Assembly: GCA_041687805.1 (NCBI GenBank)
Contig: JBDNJK010000121.1
Span: 1 to 64,000 of the forward strand
Direction: 5' to 3'
DNA from: SZUA-87 sp041687805
GTDB taxonomy: Bacteria > Actinomycetota > Acidimicrobiia > Acidimicrobiales > Aldehydirespiratoraceae
DNA length: 64,000 nucleotides
In this document: one piece after another, positions 51,923 to 61,432 of the stretch
How the letters are laid out: the number at the start of each line of letters is the position of its first letter
Numbering within the stretch: position 1 is the stretch's first letter
Notes under the pieces: generated by a model
What the model was told of the DNA's origin: nothing
Databases searched by the model: none
Seen by the model: only the letters and a program-made list of their open reading frames with translations
Made by a program: the position numbers and the translations under genes

Positions 51923-53275
51923 ATGCCCGACAGTCACCCCCAACCATCACCGTTCACTTGGATCGGTAGCAATCGGCCTCTTGCCCGCCGGGTGGGTCGT
52001 CCGGTGAGAGAGTTCTTGGCCATAGAGGCAGCGAGTGGCGTTCTGCTCATTGTTTCGACTGTTGTGGCACTCGTGTGGGTCAATTCTCCGTGGAGTTCCA
52101 GCTATCACGACCTCTTTGAGACGCACATCAATTTTCAGATCGGCACGATCCTCACACTCGACCTGCCGTTCGAGATGTGGATCAACGACGCGCTGATGGC
52201 ACTGTTTTTCTTTGTTGTCGGGTTGGAGATCAAGCGCGAACTCGTTGCCGGTGAACTGAAGGACCCGCGAGCTGCGGCGCTTCCTGCGATGGCGGCCCTG
52301 GGAGGAATGATCATTCCGGCTTTGATCTACGTTGCGTTCAACTCCGGCGGGGCGACGGGTGGATGGGGAATCCCGATGGCGACCGACATCGCATTCGCTG
52401 TCGGAATCGTGTCGCTTCTCGGTTCGAGAGTGCCGGGCGCGATGAAGGTGTTTTTGCTCACGCTCGCCATCGTCGACGACATCGGAGCCATCGTGGTGAT
52501 CGCGGTGTTCTACACGAACGATCTTTCGTTGGGTTGGCTGGCGATTGCCGCCGGGTTGATTGTGGTGGTCGTGGCTATGCGGGTGGCTGGTATCTGGTTC
52601 ACACCTGCTTACATTTTCGTCGGTTTGTTTGTGTGGCTCGCTGTGTTCGAGTCTGGAATTCATGCCACCATCGCCGGCGTGGTTCTCGGATTGCTCACCC
52701 CGGCACTGCCGCTCAAGCCCGATGTGCCTGACGACCAGGATTTTGTGGGACAAGTAATGGCGGGTCATGCCAACGCGCCAATGGTGAGGCGTGCGAGTTT
52801 CGATTTGAACGAACAGGTTTCAGTGGCGGAACGTCTGGCCGACTTCCTGCATCCGTTCACGAGTTTCATCATCATTCCGCTGTTCGCCCTGTCCAACGCA
52901 GGTATCGAAATCTCGAGAGGTGGCCTCAGCGACGCCGCCACATCTGCCGTTACTCACGGCGTGGTGGCGGGACTGGTGTTGGGCAAGCTCGTTGGAATCT
53001 CGTTGTTCACGTGGATCGGTGTGAAGAGCGGTATGTCTCGAATGCCTCGCGGCGCAAACTGGACTCATGTGATAGGACTTGCCGCCATCGGTGGTGTGGG
53101 ATTTACGGTGTCGTTGTTTGTCACGGGGTTGGCTTTCGACAACCCGGTGTTCACCGACGATGCAAAGATCGGTATCGTCGTCGCCTCCGTCGTGGCTGCC
53201 CTGATTGGCTCGGTCGTTCTCACCAGAGCCAAAGAAGTCACCGAGGTCGAATTCAAAGCCCCTTCTCCCAAATGA
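51923..53275 (+). CDS. nhaA: Na+/H+ antiporter NhaA
   Basis: This 450-residue antiporter has about twelve helices. FEMWINDALMALFFFVVGLE, the helix-4 ALGGMIIPALIY region, PMATDIAFAVGIVSLLGSRV and the ion-binding aspartate pair in LAIVDDIGAIVVIAVFYTND are present, with the C-terminal conserved GLAAIGGVGFTVSLFVTGLA. It exchanges Na+ for protons to control pH and salt. The 95 bp before ATG 51923 contain a weak inverted repeat but no clear promoter. The stop lies ten bases before topA. Confidence 0.95.
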   Translation: MPDSHPQPSPFTWIGSNRPLARRVGRPVREFLAIEAASGVLLIVSTVVALVWVNSPWSSSYHDLFETHINFQIGTILTLDLPFEMWINDALMALFFFVVGLEIKRELVAGELKDPRAAALPAMAALGGMIIPALIYVAFNSGGATGGWGIPMATDIAFAVGIVSLLGSRVPGAMKVFLLTLAIVDDIGAIVVIAVFYTNDLSLGWLAIAAGLIVVVVAMRVAGIWFTPAYIFVGLFVWLAVFESGIHATIAGVVLGLLTPALPLKPDVPDDQDFVGQVMAGHANAPMVRRASFDLNEQVSVAERLADFLHPFTSFIIIPLFALSNAGIEISRGGLSDAATSAVTHGVVAGLVLGKLVGISLFTWIGVKSGMSRMPRGANWTHVIGLAAIGGVGFTVSLFVTGLAFDNPVFTDDAKIGIVVASVVAALIGSVVLTRAKEVTEVEFKAPSPK

Positions 53276-53285
53276 TTGAAGAACA

Positions 53286-55937
53286 TTGCCCAGCGCACTA
53301 GTCATCGTCGAATCACCAGCAAAGGCCAAGACCATTGCCAGCTATCTGGGTGACGGCTACATCGTCGAGCCGTCGATCGGTCACATACGTGACCTGCCCA
53401 AGAACGCGTCAGAGGTCCCGGCTGCCTACAAAGGCGAGTCTTGGGCGCGCATCGGAATTGATGTCGACAACGATTTCAAGCCGCTCTATGTGGTCAGCTC
53501 CGACAAGAAGGACCAGATCAAGAAGCTGAAGGCCGCATTGGCCAAGGTCGACGAGCTCTATCTGGCAACTGATGAGGATCGTGAGGGCGAGGCCATTGCA
53601 TGGCATCTTCTCGAGGTCCTCAACCCACGCGTGCCGGTGAAACGCATGGTGTTCCACGAGATCACCAAGGAGGCGATTGCCAAAGCGATGGAAAACCCCC
53701 GAGACATCGACTCCAAAATGGTCGATGCCCAGGAGGCTCGCCGTCTTCTCGATCGACTGTTTGGTTACGAGGTCTCGCCGGTCTTGTGGAAGAAGGTCAT
53801 GCCGTCACTGTCGGCAGGACGTGTGCAAAGCGTTGCCACCCGCATAGTGGTGGAGCGGGAACGCGAGCGAATGCAGTTCGTGTCTGCGGGCTACTGGAGC
53901 CTTCAAGGTCGTTTTGGTGTGCCGGGCACAAGTGCTCACGAATTCACCGCCGCGCTGGTAGCGCTTGACGGAGTTCGGATTGCCAAAGGTGGCGACTTCG
54001 GGCAAGACGGCAGGGTGTCTCGACAAGACGTGACCGTGCTCGGTCAGTCGACGGCAAACGGTCTGGTGGGCCAGCTCGCCGGGCTGGCATTCACCGTGAG
54101 GTCGCGCGAGTCGAAGCCTTACCGTCGTCGGCCGGCAGCACCTTTCACCACCTCGACTTTCCAGCAGGAAGCCGGCCGCAAGTTGAGGTTGTCCTCGGCG
54201 ATGGCGATGCGCACAGCGCAGTCGCTCTACGAAAAGGGCTTCATCACTTACATGCGAACCGACAGCACCACGTTGTCGGAGACAGCTGTGCGTGCCGCGC
54301 GCGGCACGATTGGTGAGCGCTACGGCAACGACTTCCTACCCGACTCGCCGAGGCTCTACACGAAGAAGGCCAAGAACGCCCAGGAGGCCCATGAGGCCAT
54401 CCGGCCGGCCGGCGATAGTTTCCGCTCACCCGATCAGGTGGCCAAGCAGGTATCGAGGTCGGAGGCTGAGGTCTACGAACTGATCTGGAAGCGAGCAGTC
54501 GCTTCGCAGATGACCGACTGCACCGGCGAGACCGTGCAAATCAGGCTTGGGAGCGTCACACCCGTTGGTACCGACGCGGAATTTTCCGCAACCGGCACGG
54601 TGATCCGTCATCGTGGTTTTCGCGAGGTCTACGAGGAACACACCGTTACCGATGCCGATGATGAGGAGCGTCAGCTTCCCCCGATTGAGGTGGATGATTC
54701 CGTCGATGCGCGTGGATTCGATCCTGAGGGCCACGAGACCCAGCCCCCGGCTCGCTTCACGGAGGCGTCTCTGGTGAAACGGCTCGAAGAACTTGGCGTG
54801 GGGCGTCCATCGACCTATGCGTCAATCATCGGCACCATCCAAAACCGTGGTTACGTGTGGAAGAAAGGGGCGGCGCTCATCCCGTCGTTCACAGCGTTCT
54901 CGGTCATCAATTTGCTTGAGGGCCACTTCCCGGACCTGGTCGACTACGCCTTCACCGCCCGAATGGAAGACGATCTCGACAAGATTGCTGGTGGATCCGA
55001 GGATCCGGTTCCTTGGTTGGCCCGTTTCTACTTCGGACACGACTCCGAGGAGGGCTTGAAGGAGAAGGTGTCGAGTCGCCTCGGCGATATCGATGCCCGA
55101 GCAGTGAACTCGATCCCGGTTGGAGTCACCGAAGACGGCGAGCCAGTCGTGGTGAGAGTCGGCCGCTACGGCCCATACGTGCAAAAGGGCGACCAATCGG
55201 CATCGATTCCCGAAGACATCCCCCCTGATGAGTTGAATCTGGCCAAGGCCCTCGAATATTTGGCCATCCCGAAGGATGGTCGCGAACTGGGTATCGATCC
55301 AGAGACGGGTCTCACCATCTTTGCCAAGGCCGGCCGATTCGGACCTTATGTGCAGTTGGGCGCCCACGAGGATGTCGATGACAAGCCGCGAACGGGTTCA
55401 CTCTTTTCGACTATGTCTCTTGAACGGGTCACTCTTGAAGACGCACTGCAGCTGTTGTCGTTGCCAAGAACTGTCGGAGCGGATCCGGCCGATGGAATCG
55501 AGATCACGGTTCAAAACGGTCGCTATGGCCCGTATGTCAAGAAGGGCACCGACAGTCGGAGTCTCGACACTGAGGAGAAATTGTTCACGGTCACTCTCGA
55601 CGAGTGTCTGACAATTCTCGCCCAGCCCAAGCGCCGCCGCGGGCAAACGGCAAAGCCCCCGTTGCGTGAGATTGGGGAGGACCCGGTTTCCGGGAAGCCC
55701 ATGGTGGTGAAGGACGGTCGTTTCGGACCATACGTGACCGATGGCGATACGAACGCCTCACTACGCAAGGGCGACACCGTCGAGGAATTGACGGTGGAAC
55801 GAGCCACAGAACTTCTCGCCGATCGACGCGCCAAAGGACCAGCCAAGAAGAAGGCGCGCAAGAAGGCGACCAAGAAGAAGGCGACCAAGAAGACGGTTGC
55901 GGCGCCTGTGTCGGATACGACATCAGCGTCGTTGTGA
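53286..55937 (+). CDS. topA: DNA topoisomerase I
   Basis: This 883-residue type IA topoisomerase relaxes negative supercoils. The Toprim domain has LVIVESPAKAKTIASYLG and DEDREGEAIAWHLLEVL; the active-site tyrosine lies in GFITYMRTDSTTLS. Zinc fingers are absent; instead there are several TOPRIM-C-type repeats of the form GRFGPYV near residues 615, 670, 735 and 810. The tail is Lys/Ala-rich, which in actinobacteria aids processivity. The start is TTG 53286, giving MPSALVIVESP as in relatives, but the ribosome site is weak. Confidence 0.93.
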   Translation: MPSALVIVESPAKAKTIASYLGDGYIVEPSIGHIRDLPKNASEVPAAYKGESWARIGIDVDNDFKPLYVVSSDKKDQIKKLKAALAKVDELYLATDEDREGEAIAWHLLEVLNPRVPVKRMVFHEITKEAIAKAMENPRDIDSKMVDAQEARRLLDRLFGYEVSPVLWKKVMPSLSAGRVQSVATRIVVERERERMQFVSAGYWSLQGRFGVPGTSAHEFTAALVALDGVRIAKGGDFGQDGRVSRQDVTVLGQSTANGLVGQLAGLAFTVRSRESKPYRRRPAAPFTTSTFQQEAGRKLRLSSAMAMRTAQSLYEKGFITYMRTDSTTLSETAVRAARGTIGERYGNDFLPDSPRLYTKKAKNAQEAHEAIRPAGDSFRSPDQVAKQVSRSEAEVYELIWKRAVASQMTDCTGETVQIRLGSVTPVGTDAEFSATGTVIRHRGFREVYEEHTVTDADDEERQLPPIEVDDSVDARGFDPEGHETQPPARFTEASLVKRLEELGVGRPSTYASIIGTIQNRGYVWKKGAALIPSFTAFSVINLLEGHFPDLVDYAFTARMEDDLDKIAGGSEDPVPWLARFYFGHDSEEGLKEKVSSRLGDIDARAVNSIPVGVTEDGEPVVVRVGRYGPYVQKGDQSASIPEDIPPDELNLAKALEYLAIPKDGRELGIDPETGLTIFAKAGRFGPYVQLGAHEDVDDKPRTGSLFSTMSLERVTLEDALQLLSLPRTVGADPADGIEITVQNGRYGPYVKKGTDSRSLDTEEKLFTVTLDECLTILAQPKRRRGQTAKPPLREIGEDPVSGKPMVVKDGRFGPYVTDGDTNASLRKGDTVEELTVERATELLADRRAKGPAKKKARKKATKKKATKKTVAAPVSDTTSASL
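55862..55891 (+). repeat. Two 15-bp tandem repeats in the topA tail
   Basis: GAAGGCGACCAAGAA occurs twice without a gap and encodes part of the Lys/Ala/Thr-rich C-terminus of topoisomerase I. Such repeats change length easily by slippage. Their number may vary among strains. Confidence 0.7.
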
Positions 55938-55971
55938 TCACCGCACACGCGGTCGCCTAGTCTCATCTCCC

Positions 55972-57426
55972 GTGACGGATGATTTTCGTACCGCTGGAGA
56001 GCGCCTGGGTGGAGCCATGGGTGCAACGCGCGGGTCGGGTCGTATAGATCAGGCGTTCGGTAGTCGCGACTTCTTTTGGCTTTGGATCGCCCAGGTAATT
56101 TCCGCGACGGGTGATTGGTTGGGCCTTCTGGCGATCATTGCACTTTCGGCCTCGATTTCGGAAGGTTCGGAAGGTACGGCGATCGCGGTGGTGCTGGCGG
56201 CACGAGTGGCGCCGGGCTTCTTCCTTGGAACGGCGGCAGGGGTGATCGTCGATCGTCTGAATCGCCGTCACGTCATGATCGCTTGTGACTTCGGTCGGGC
56301 GGCGGTGTTGGTGACGCTTCCGTTCGTGACTTCGCTGGTGGGGTTGGTGGTGGCGTCGTTTGCCTTGGAGATCATGACGATGTTGTGGTCTCCGGCGAAG
56401 GAGGCGATCGTCCCCAATCTCGTTCCGAAATCAAAGCTGACCACGGCGAATTCCCTCAACGTTGCCGCCGCCTACGGCATGTTCCCAGTCGCCGCCGGTC
56501 TGGCCGCGTTGTTGGCAAAGGTTTCGCTGGCGTTGCCGGCCGAAGGTTGGGTAGACACATGGCGGCTCAACGCTGAGGGTTTGGCCTTCTATGTCGACAG
56601 CTTGTCTTTCGTTGTCACCGGTCTGATCATCTGGAAAATTTCCATTCCGATCCGATCCAGGGCGGAGCGGTCTGAGAAGCGGATGGGAAATCTGGATTTG
56701 GGCGGGGCATGGCGTGAGCTTCGCGAAGGGTGGGAGGTCATCGCCTCCAACCCGATAGTCAGGTCAGTCAACATCGGTCTTGCGACCGGGGTCATCGGCG
56801 GAGGGATGCTCGTGCCTCTCGGCTCGATTTTCGTCGACCAGGTTCTCTCGGGAACTGAGGCCGATTTCAACCTTGTCTTGTTCGCTCTCGGGCTGGGCAT
56901 GGCTCTGGGAGTTGTCGCAGCGAGTTTGCTACAGGAGAAGATCAACCGAGCGAGGGTATTTCCGTTGGCCATTCTCGTAGCGGGGGGAGCCTTGTTTTCG
57001 GCTGCGTCCGCGAGTTGGCTCTCGGTGCTGGTCCCCGCAGTTGGTGTGCTCGGGTTTGCCGCCGGCCCGATTTATGTTTTGGGTTTCACTCTCCTCCACG
57101 AAAATGTGGAGGATGAATTTCGGGGCCGGATCTTTTCGGCTCTTCTCGTTCTCGTCAGGTTGTGCCTGTTGATTGCGCTTGCGGTGGCTCCTCTCCTGTC
57201 TGAGATTCTTGATCGAATTTCTAATCGTTGGTGGGGCGGCATAATTCATCCACTTGGGTTCGAGATCCTTGTGCCTGGTGTGCGCATCACGTTGTGGCTG
57301 GCGGCATTGATCATTCTCGCCGCGGGCTTCCTTGCTTCGGCCAGCGTCAAGTCCGATCCGATCGCCTCGGGTCTGTCAGGCGACGAGGCCACCACCGGAT
57401 CAGATGATTCGGAGGTCAGAAGTTGA
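55972..57426 (+). CDS. Major facilitator superfamily transporter
   Basis: This roughly 484-residue protein has twelve or so helices. GSRDFFWLWIAQVISATGDW at the first helix and GVIVDRLNRRHVMIACDFGR in loop 2-3 are typical of the DHA3/MFS-3 efflux group (MefA-like). The long hydrophilic middle contains SRAERSEKR. The substrate is unknown; macrolide or other drug efflux is the usual guess. GTG 55972 is used; ATG 56017, preceded by GGTGGAG, is also possible. The stop overlaps the tmk start. Confidence 0.8.
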   Translation: MTDDFRTAGERLGGAMGATRGSGRIDQAFGSRDFFWLWIAQVISATGDWLGLLAIIALSASISEGSEGTAIAVVLAARVAPGFFLGTAAGVIVDRLNRRHVMIACDFGRAAVLVTLPFVTSLVGLVVASFALEIMTMLWSPAKEAIVPNLVPKSKLTTANSLNVAAAYGMFPVAAGLAALLAKVSLALPAEGWVDTWRLNAEGLAFYVDSLSFVVTGLIIWKISIPIRSRAERSEKRMGNLDLGGAWRELREGWEVIASNPIVRSVNIGLATGVIGGGMLVPLGSIFVDQVLSGTEADFNLVLFALGLGMALGVVAASLLQEKINRARVFPLAILVAGGALFSAASASWLSVLVPAVGVLGFAAGPIYVLGFTLLHENVEDEFRGRIFSALLVLVRLCLLIALAVAPLLSEILDRISNRWWGGIIHPLGFEILVPGVRITLWLAALIILAAGFLASASVKSDPIASGLSGDEATTGSDDSEVRS

Positions 57427-58028
57427 GTGGAAAGCTGATCGCATTCGAAGGCGCCGATGCGTCCGGAAAGTCGACGCAGGCCCGCCTCTATGCGGCCTCG
57501 ATCGGGGCCCTGTTCACGTTTCAGTTCGGAGCTACCCGAATCGGCAGTGCCATCCGAGAGGTGGTTCTCGATAATGCGCATCAGGAACTCGATGACCGCA
57601 CCGAGGCATTGCTGATCATCGCCGACAAAGCCCAACACGTGTCAGAAGTGGTTGGGCCGGCTCTCACCGATGGGCTAACAGTGGTGTCTGATCGTTTCAC
57701 GGCTTCCGCTCTCGCCTATCAGGGCTATGGCAGGGGACTTGATCTGGACGCGCTCATTTCGATGATGGACTTCGCCACTCACGGTCTGAAACCTGATCTG
57801 ACGGTGTTGCTCGACGTGGATGTCGAGGTGGCACGTATCCGTCTCGGCGACGACACCGATCGAATAGAGGGAGCCGGTTCACATCTCCAGCAGCGGGTCC
57901 GAGACGGGTATCTCGAAATGGCCGGGATGGATCCTGAGCACTGGCTGGTGATCGACGCTAACGGTTCAGTGGAGGAGGTCGCCAGCCGAGTGGCGGACGG
58001 TATTCGTGGATGGGATGCAACGTCATGA
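57423..58028 (+). CDS. tmk: Thymidylate kinase
   Basis: This 201-residue enzyme phosphorylates dTMP to dTDP. The P-loop FEGADASGKSTQ, the DR(F) motif VVSDRFTASALAYQGYGRGL and the Asp in TVLLDVDVEVAR are present. The TTG start at 57423 overlaps the stop of the MFS gene. It forms the usual actinobacterial order topA-(MFS)-tmk-holB. Confidence 0.93.
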   Translation: MSGKLIAFEGADASGKSTQARLYAASIGALFTFQFGATRIGSAIREVVLDNAHQELDDRTEALLIIADKAQHVSEVVGPALTDGLTVVSDRFTASALAYQGYGRGLDLDALISMMDFATHGLKPDLTVLLDVDVEVARIRLGDDTDRIEGAGSHLQQRVRDGYLEMAGMDPEHWLVIDANGSVEEVASRVADGIRGWDATS

Positions 58029-59116
58029 CCGATATCGCATCTGTGAATGATGTGGCATCCCCAACCGATCCGTGGGCGGTGGTGATTGGTCAACCCACAG
58101 TGGTCAGAAGCCTTCGCGCCGCCACCAACAACCCGGTTCACGCCTACTTGTTCGTCGGCCCGTCCGGCACCGGCAAATTGGCAACTTCGGCCGTATTCGC
58201 CGGTGAGTTGCTGGCGGCGGCAGACCCCGAAAATGCTGCCCGTCACCGGTCGCTTGCTTCACGATTTGTCCACCCCGACGTGAAGGTGGTGACCCCCACC
58301 GGCAGTGTGTTTCGCATTGAGGAGAGCAAGCTGATGGTCACCGAGGCGAGTCGGTCACCGGTGGAAGGAAACCGCAAGGTGGTGATCGCTGAGCGGTTCC
58401 ATGATGCCAATGCCAACGCCATGCCGGTGTTGTTGAAGGTGGCCGAGGAACCGCCTGAAAGCACCATCTTCATATTCCTGGCCGACTTTCTGCAGCCCGA
58501 GCAGGTCACTGTCGCGTCACGGTGCACGTCCATTGAGTTCAGGGCCATCCCCGAGGATCTCATTGTCGATGCGCTCGTTGCGCAAGACGCCAGCCCGGAG
58601 GTCGCGCGGCGAGCGGCCGAGGCGGCCGGGGGAAGCGTGGAACGTGCCCGGCTCCTGGTGAGCGATCAACGACTCATGGCCAGACGTGATGCTTGGTGGT
58701 CGATTCCGGATCGACTCGATGGCACCGGTGCCGCAGTCGTGGTGATGGTCGATGAGATCAGATCGATGATCGATGATTCGATGACGGCCCTCAAGGATGT
58801 CCAACAGCGTGAACTCGATGCTCTCGATAAGCACGAGAAGGAATTCGGCACGCGTGGGTCTGGCAGACCCGACATCGAGTCACATCACAAGCGCATCGCT
58901 CGACGGCATCGCACCGATGAACTCGTCTTCGGATTCGCCACGTTGGCCCGCCGCTATCGCGAGGCGATCGTCGACGCTGGTCCCCAAGAAACGAAACAAA
59001 TCGTTGCCGCGGTAAGCCGACTCAGCGGGGTTACCGCTTCGCTGGTACGCAGTCCCAATGAGTCTTTGTTGCTTACGGCGCTGCTGCTCGATCTGCCCCG
59101 TTCGTTGAGTGGGTGA
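58025..59116 (+). CDS. holB: DNA polymerase III delta' subunit
   Basis: This 363-residue AAA+ clamp-loader subunit has Walker A FVGPSGTGKLATSAVFAGEL, the region RFHDANANAMPVLLKVAEEP, and the SRC motif VTVASRCTSIEF. The zinc cysteines are absent, as often in this subunit. ATG 58025 overlaps the tmk stop by four bases. Its last 44 bases overlap the end of the opposing FNT channel gene. Confidence 0.88.
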   Translation: MTDIASVNDVASPTDPWAVVIGQPTVVRSLRAATNNPVHAYLFVGPSGTGKLATSAVFAGELLAAADPENAARHRSLASRFVHPDVKVVTPTGSVFRIEESKLMVTEASRSPVEGNRKVVIAERFHDANANAMPVLLKVAEEPPESTIFIFLADFLQPEQVTVASRCTSIEFRAIPEDLIVDALVAQDASPEVARRAAEAAGGSVERARLLVSDQRLMARRDAWWSIPDRLDGTGAAVVVMVDEIRSMIDDSMTALKDVQQRELDALDKHEKEFGTRGSGRPDIESHHKRIARRHRTDELVFGFATLARRYREAIVDAGPQETKQIVAAVSRLSGVTASLVRSPNESLLLTALLLDLPRSLSG

Positions 59117-59942
59117 TGGCGAACCAGAGCGGAATTGCCACGAGCAACAGCGCGCCCAGCACGTTGCCAAGTGCGGCGGGTATGAGGCTCCAACCAAATG
59201 CCGGGCCCCAGCCAGGGCCGTAACCGCTGCGCTGGGCGAGCGAGAAGTAGCCCATGTTTGCTGGGCTGTGGAGGAATCCTCCGGCGACGAAGAGGCTCAC
59301 CGTGAGGAAGATGGGAATATATTTACCGATGATCGTGCGCCCCATTACCGACAAGAACGCGGCGATTCCCACGAGCCAGTTGGCGATGGCACCAGAGAGA
59401 ACGGCTTTGAACCAACCGTCGGCTCCCCCTACTTCGCGGAACCGCATTTTCGCCGCCACTATGTCCTGAAGTTGTTCGTGAAAACCGGGGCTGAACTTGG
59501 ACACTTCGACCATGGCCCAGCCCATGCAGTAGGCCCCGATCATGTTGCCGAGGGCGGCCAACCCCCACAGTTTGGCAACTTGACGGCCCAAGGCCCTCGG
59601 GTCTCCGCCAAGCAGGGTGGCGGGCATCTCGACGTTGATTTCGGTGAAGAGAAGCGACCCGGTGAGTACGACGAGGAAAAATCCTGTCGAGAACCCGAAT
59701 CCCTCAAGCAGCTTTTCGGTTCCGGGATTGGTCGAGCCTTCCGATAACAACACGGAGAACAAGGCCCCGGCGGTGATGAAGGAGCCGGCGAGTATCGACA
59801 ACACCAGTACTTGAGTGGTCGACATCGAATTGGCTCGCTTCGATCCAACTTCGGCCATTTCGAGCAACACCTTCTCGGGTGGAAGATGCTGGGTGGGTGG
59901 CAAATTATCGAGAGGAGATCGGGCCGAGTTGTCGCTGGTCAC
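59073..59942 (-). CDS. Formate/nitrite transporter (FNT) family channel
   Basis: This 289-residue membrane protein has six helices. LSILAGSFITAGALFSVLLS, FGFSTGFFLVVLTGSLLFTE, LWGLAALGNMIGAYCMGWAM, VLSGAIANWLVGIAAFLSVM and FGWSLIPAALGNVLGALLLV follow the FNT order. FNT channels pass formate, nitrite or hydrosulfide. The substrate is uncertain because no matching enzyme gene is adjacent. GTG 59942 is the start. It overlaps holB tail-to-tail. Confidence 0.88.
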   Translation of the reverse strand: MTSDNSARSPLDNLPPTQHLPPEKVLLEMAEVGSKRANSMSTTQVLVLSILAGSFITAGALFSVLLSEGSTNPGTEKLLEGFGFSTGFFLVVLTGSLLFTEINVEMPATLLGGDPRALGRQVAKLWGLAALGNMIGAYCMGWAMVEVSKFSPGFHEQLQDIVAAKMRFREVGGADGWFKAVLSGAIANWLVGIAAFLSVMGRTIIGKYIPIFLTVSLFVAGGFLHSPANMGYFSLAQRSGYGPGWGPAFGWSLIPAALGNVLGALLLVAIPLWFAITHSTNGADRAAAP

Positions 59943-60053
59943 ACCAAACCTTACCGATGATCGAAGTGTCGGCTGGCGGGCTCAACCTCATGAGTGTCCG
60001 GTGGCTCTCGGAAAGAGGATCCGTGCACGGGTTTTGGTACCTTCAACGGTCCC

Positions 60054-60126
60054 GCCCGAGTAGCTCAGTTGGTAGAGCGACGCTCTCGTAAAGCGTAGGT
60101 CAGGAGTTCAATTCTCCTCTCGGGCT
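60054..60126 (+). tRNA. tRNA-Thr (anticodon CGT)
   Basis: The sequence folds as a 73-nt cloverleaf. Acceptor GCCCGAG pairs with CTCGGGC, and anticodon stem ACGCT/AGCGT encloses CTCGTAA, giving anticodon CGT for threonine codon ACG. The T-loop TTCAATT and discriminator T are present. CCA is not encoded. It ends 34 bp before the sigma-factor start. Confidence 0.95.
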
Positions 60127-60160
60127 CAGAGTTGTGTGTCGATCGGGAATTGGAGGTTGC

Positions 60161-60793
60161 GTGGCCGATCAGGAGAATTTTGCCGAGGACGCCATGCCAC
60201 TGATGACATCGCTCTATTCGGGTGCTTTGCGCATGACGCGAAATCCCGCCGATGCCGAAGATCTGGTGCAAGAGACCTATCTGAAGGCCTACCGCGCCTA
60301 CGGCAGGTTCGAGGCCGGCACCAACCTCAAGGCGTGGATGTACCGCATCCTCACCAACACGTTCATCAACTCTTACCGCAAAAAGCAGCGCCGTCCGACG
60401 GAATCAGAATTCGACGCCGACGAGATCTATCTCTACAACCGGCTGGGTGGAGCGGAAGGCGCTGTGTTGAATCGCAGCGCCGAGGATGAGCTGATGGATT
60501 TATTCGGAGAGGCTGAGGTCAAAGAGGCGGTCGAGAGTCTCGCGGATCACTATCGGATACCCGTGTTGCTCGCCGATGTCGAGGGATTCTCATACAAAGA
60601 AATTGCCGAGATTCTCGATATTCCCATTGGCACGGTGATGAGTCGCCTCCACCGGGGAAGAAATCAGCTTCAGAAGCGGTTATACGAATTTGCCAAGGAT
60701 CGACGGCTGCTGCCCGACGTTCAGGCCCCGGCGGTTGTCGGTGCCATGGCAGCCGACCCGTCCACCCCCAACGACTCTGACGATGAGATCTGA
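60161..60793 (+). CDS. sigH: ECF sigma factor, SigH/SigR-like (oxidative stress)
   Basis: This 210-residue ECF factor has region 2 (RNPADAEDLVQETYLKAYRA, YRILTNTFINSYRKKQRR) and region 4 (GFSYKEIAEILDIPIGTVMS, RLHRGRNQLQKRLYEFAKDR), matching the SigR/SigH group that controls thiol-stress genes. GTG 60161 is chosen because GGAGG lies five bases upstream; a start 27 bases earlier is weaker. The zinc anti-sigma gene follows one base after its stop, as in streptomycetes and mycobacteria. Confidence 0.9.
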   Translation: MADQENFAEDAMPLMTSLYSGALRMTRNPADAEDLVQETYLKAYRAYGRFEAGTNLKAWMYRILTNTFINSYRKKQRRPTESEFDADEIYLYNRLGGAEGAVLNRSAEDELMDLFGEAEVKEAVESLADHYRIPVLLADVEGFSYKEIAEILDIPIGTVMSRLHRGRNQLQKRLYEFAKDRRLLPDVQAPAVVGAMAADPSTPNDSDDEI

Positions 60794-60794
60794 C

Positions 60795-61091
60795 ATGGAA
60801 CTACCCTGCGATCCAAATTCCGGTGAGTGTGGTGAGGCTCTGCGTGACCTTTTCGTCTACCTCGACGGTCAGCTCACGGTGGAACGTCGCTTGGTGATCA
60901 AGACCCACATCGATTTGTGTTCGCCGTGTCTCGAGAGGTTCTCGTTCGAGACCGAGCTCCGACAGGTGATTGCGCAGCGCTGTCGTGAGACTGTGCCAGA
61001 GTCTCTGAGATTGAAGATCGCGGAAGCGATCGGATGTGACCCCGCTGGAGTGCTGCCTCCATGCACCGAGGGCGACCTGCCGTTCATGTGA
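60795..61091 (+). CDS. rsrA: Zinc anti-sigma factor, RsrA/RshA-like
   Basis: This 98-residue ZAS-domain protein has Cys12, His38, Cys42 and Cys45 (HIDLCSPC), the same spacing as Streptomyces RsrA Cys11, His37, Cys41 and Cys44. In RsrA these residues bind zinc, and disulfide formation under oxidation releases the sigma factor. ATG 60795 follows the sigma gene without a gap. The two should form a redox switch. Confidence 0.9.
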   Translation: MELPCDPNSGECGEALRDLFVYLDGQLTVERRLVIKTHIDLCSPCLERFSFETELRQVIAQRCRETVPESLRLKIAEAIGCDPAGVLPPCTEGDLPFM

Positions 61092-61188
61092 GCAATGGCC
61101 CCCAGAGCGGCCGACTCTACAAACGTTGTCAAGGCCACACTTTGGTGTCGTTTGGAACTAAACCGGACCGTCTGTGGTTCTTTGGGAC

Positions 61189-61371
61189 ATGCGGGTCATA
61201 GGAGAGCGGTTCACCAGCACAGATCGACAGAGCGCTCCGGCAACTTCGGGTCGGGTGTGTTCAGACTCCGAATGTGTCACCGTGCTCAGCATCTACAACG
61301 ACATGGAGTTCTGCAGCATTCACGCTCCGATGGTCGTGCCGAGGATGCGCGGCAAGGTTCTGAACGACTGA
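61189..61371 (+). CDS. Small Cys-rich (zinc-finger-like) protein
   Basis: This 60-residue protein has the pattern Cys24-x4-Cys29-x12-Cys42-x2-His45 (RVCSDSECVTVLSIYNDMEF, then CSIH). Four such ligands are spaced as in a small zinc ribbon. Similar short proteins with the LSIYN core exist in other actinobacteria, though I cannot name the family. It follows the SigH/RsrA pair and may be part of the redox regulon. ATG 61189. Confidence 0.6.
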   Translation: MRVIGERFTSTDRQSAPATSGRVCSDSECVTVLSIYNDMEFCSIHAPMVVPRMRGKVLND

Positions 61372-61432
61372 TCGCCCCGGGCTCGGCGCTGTGAGTGCTG
61401 TCATGGCCGGGTCGCCCTCTACACTCTCGGCC

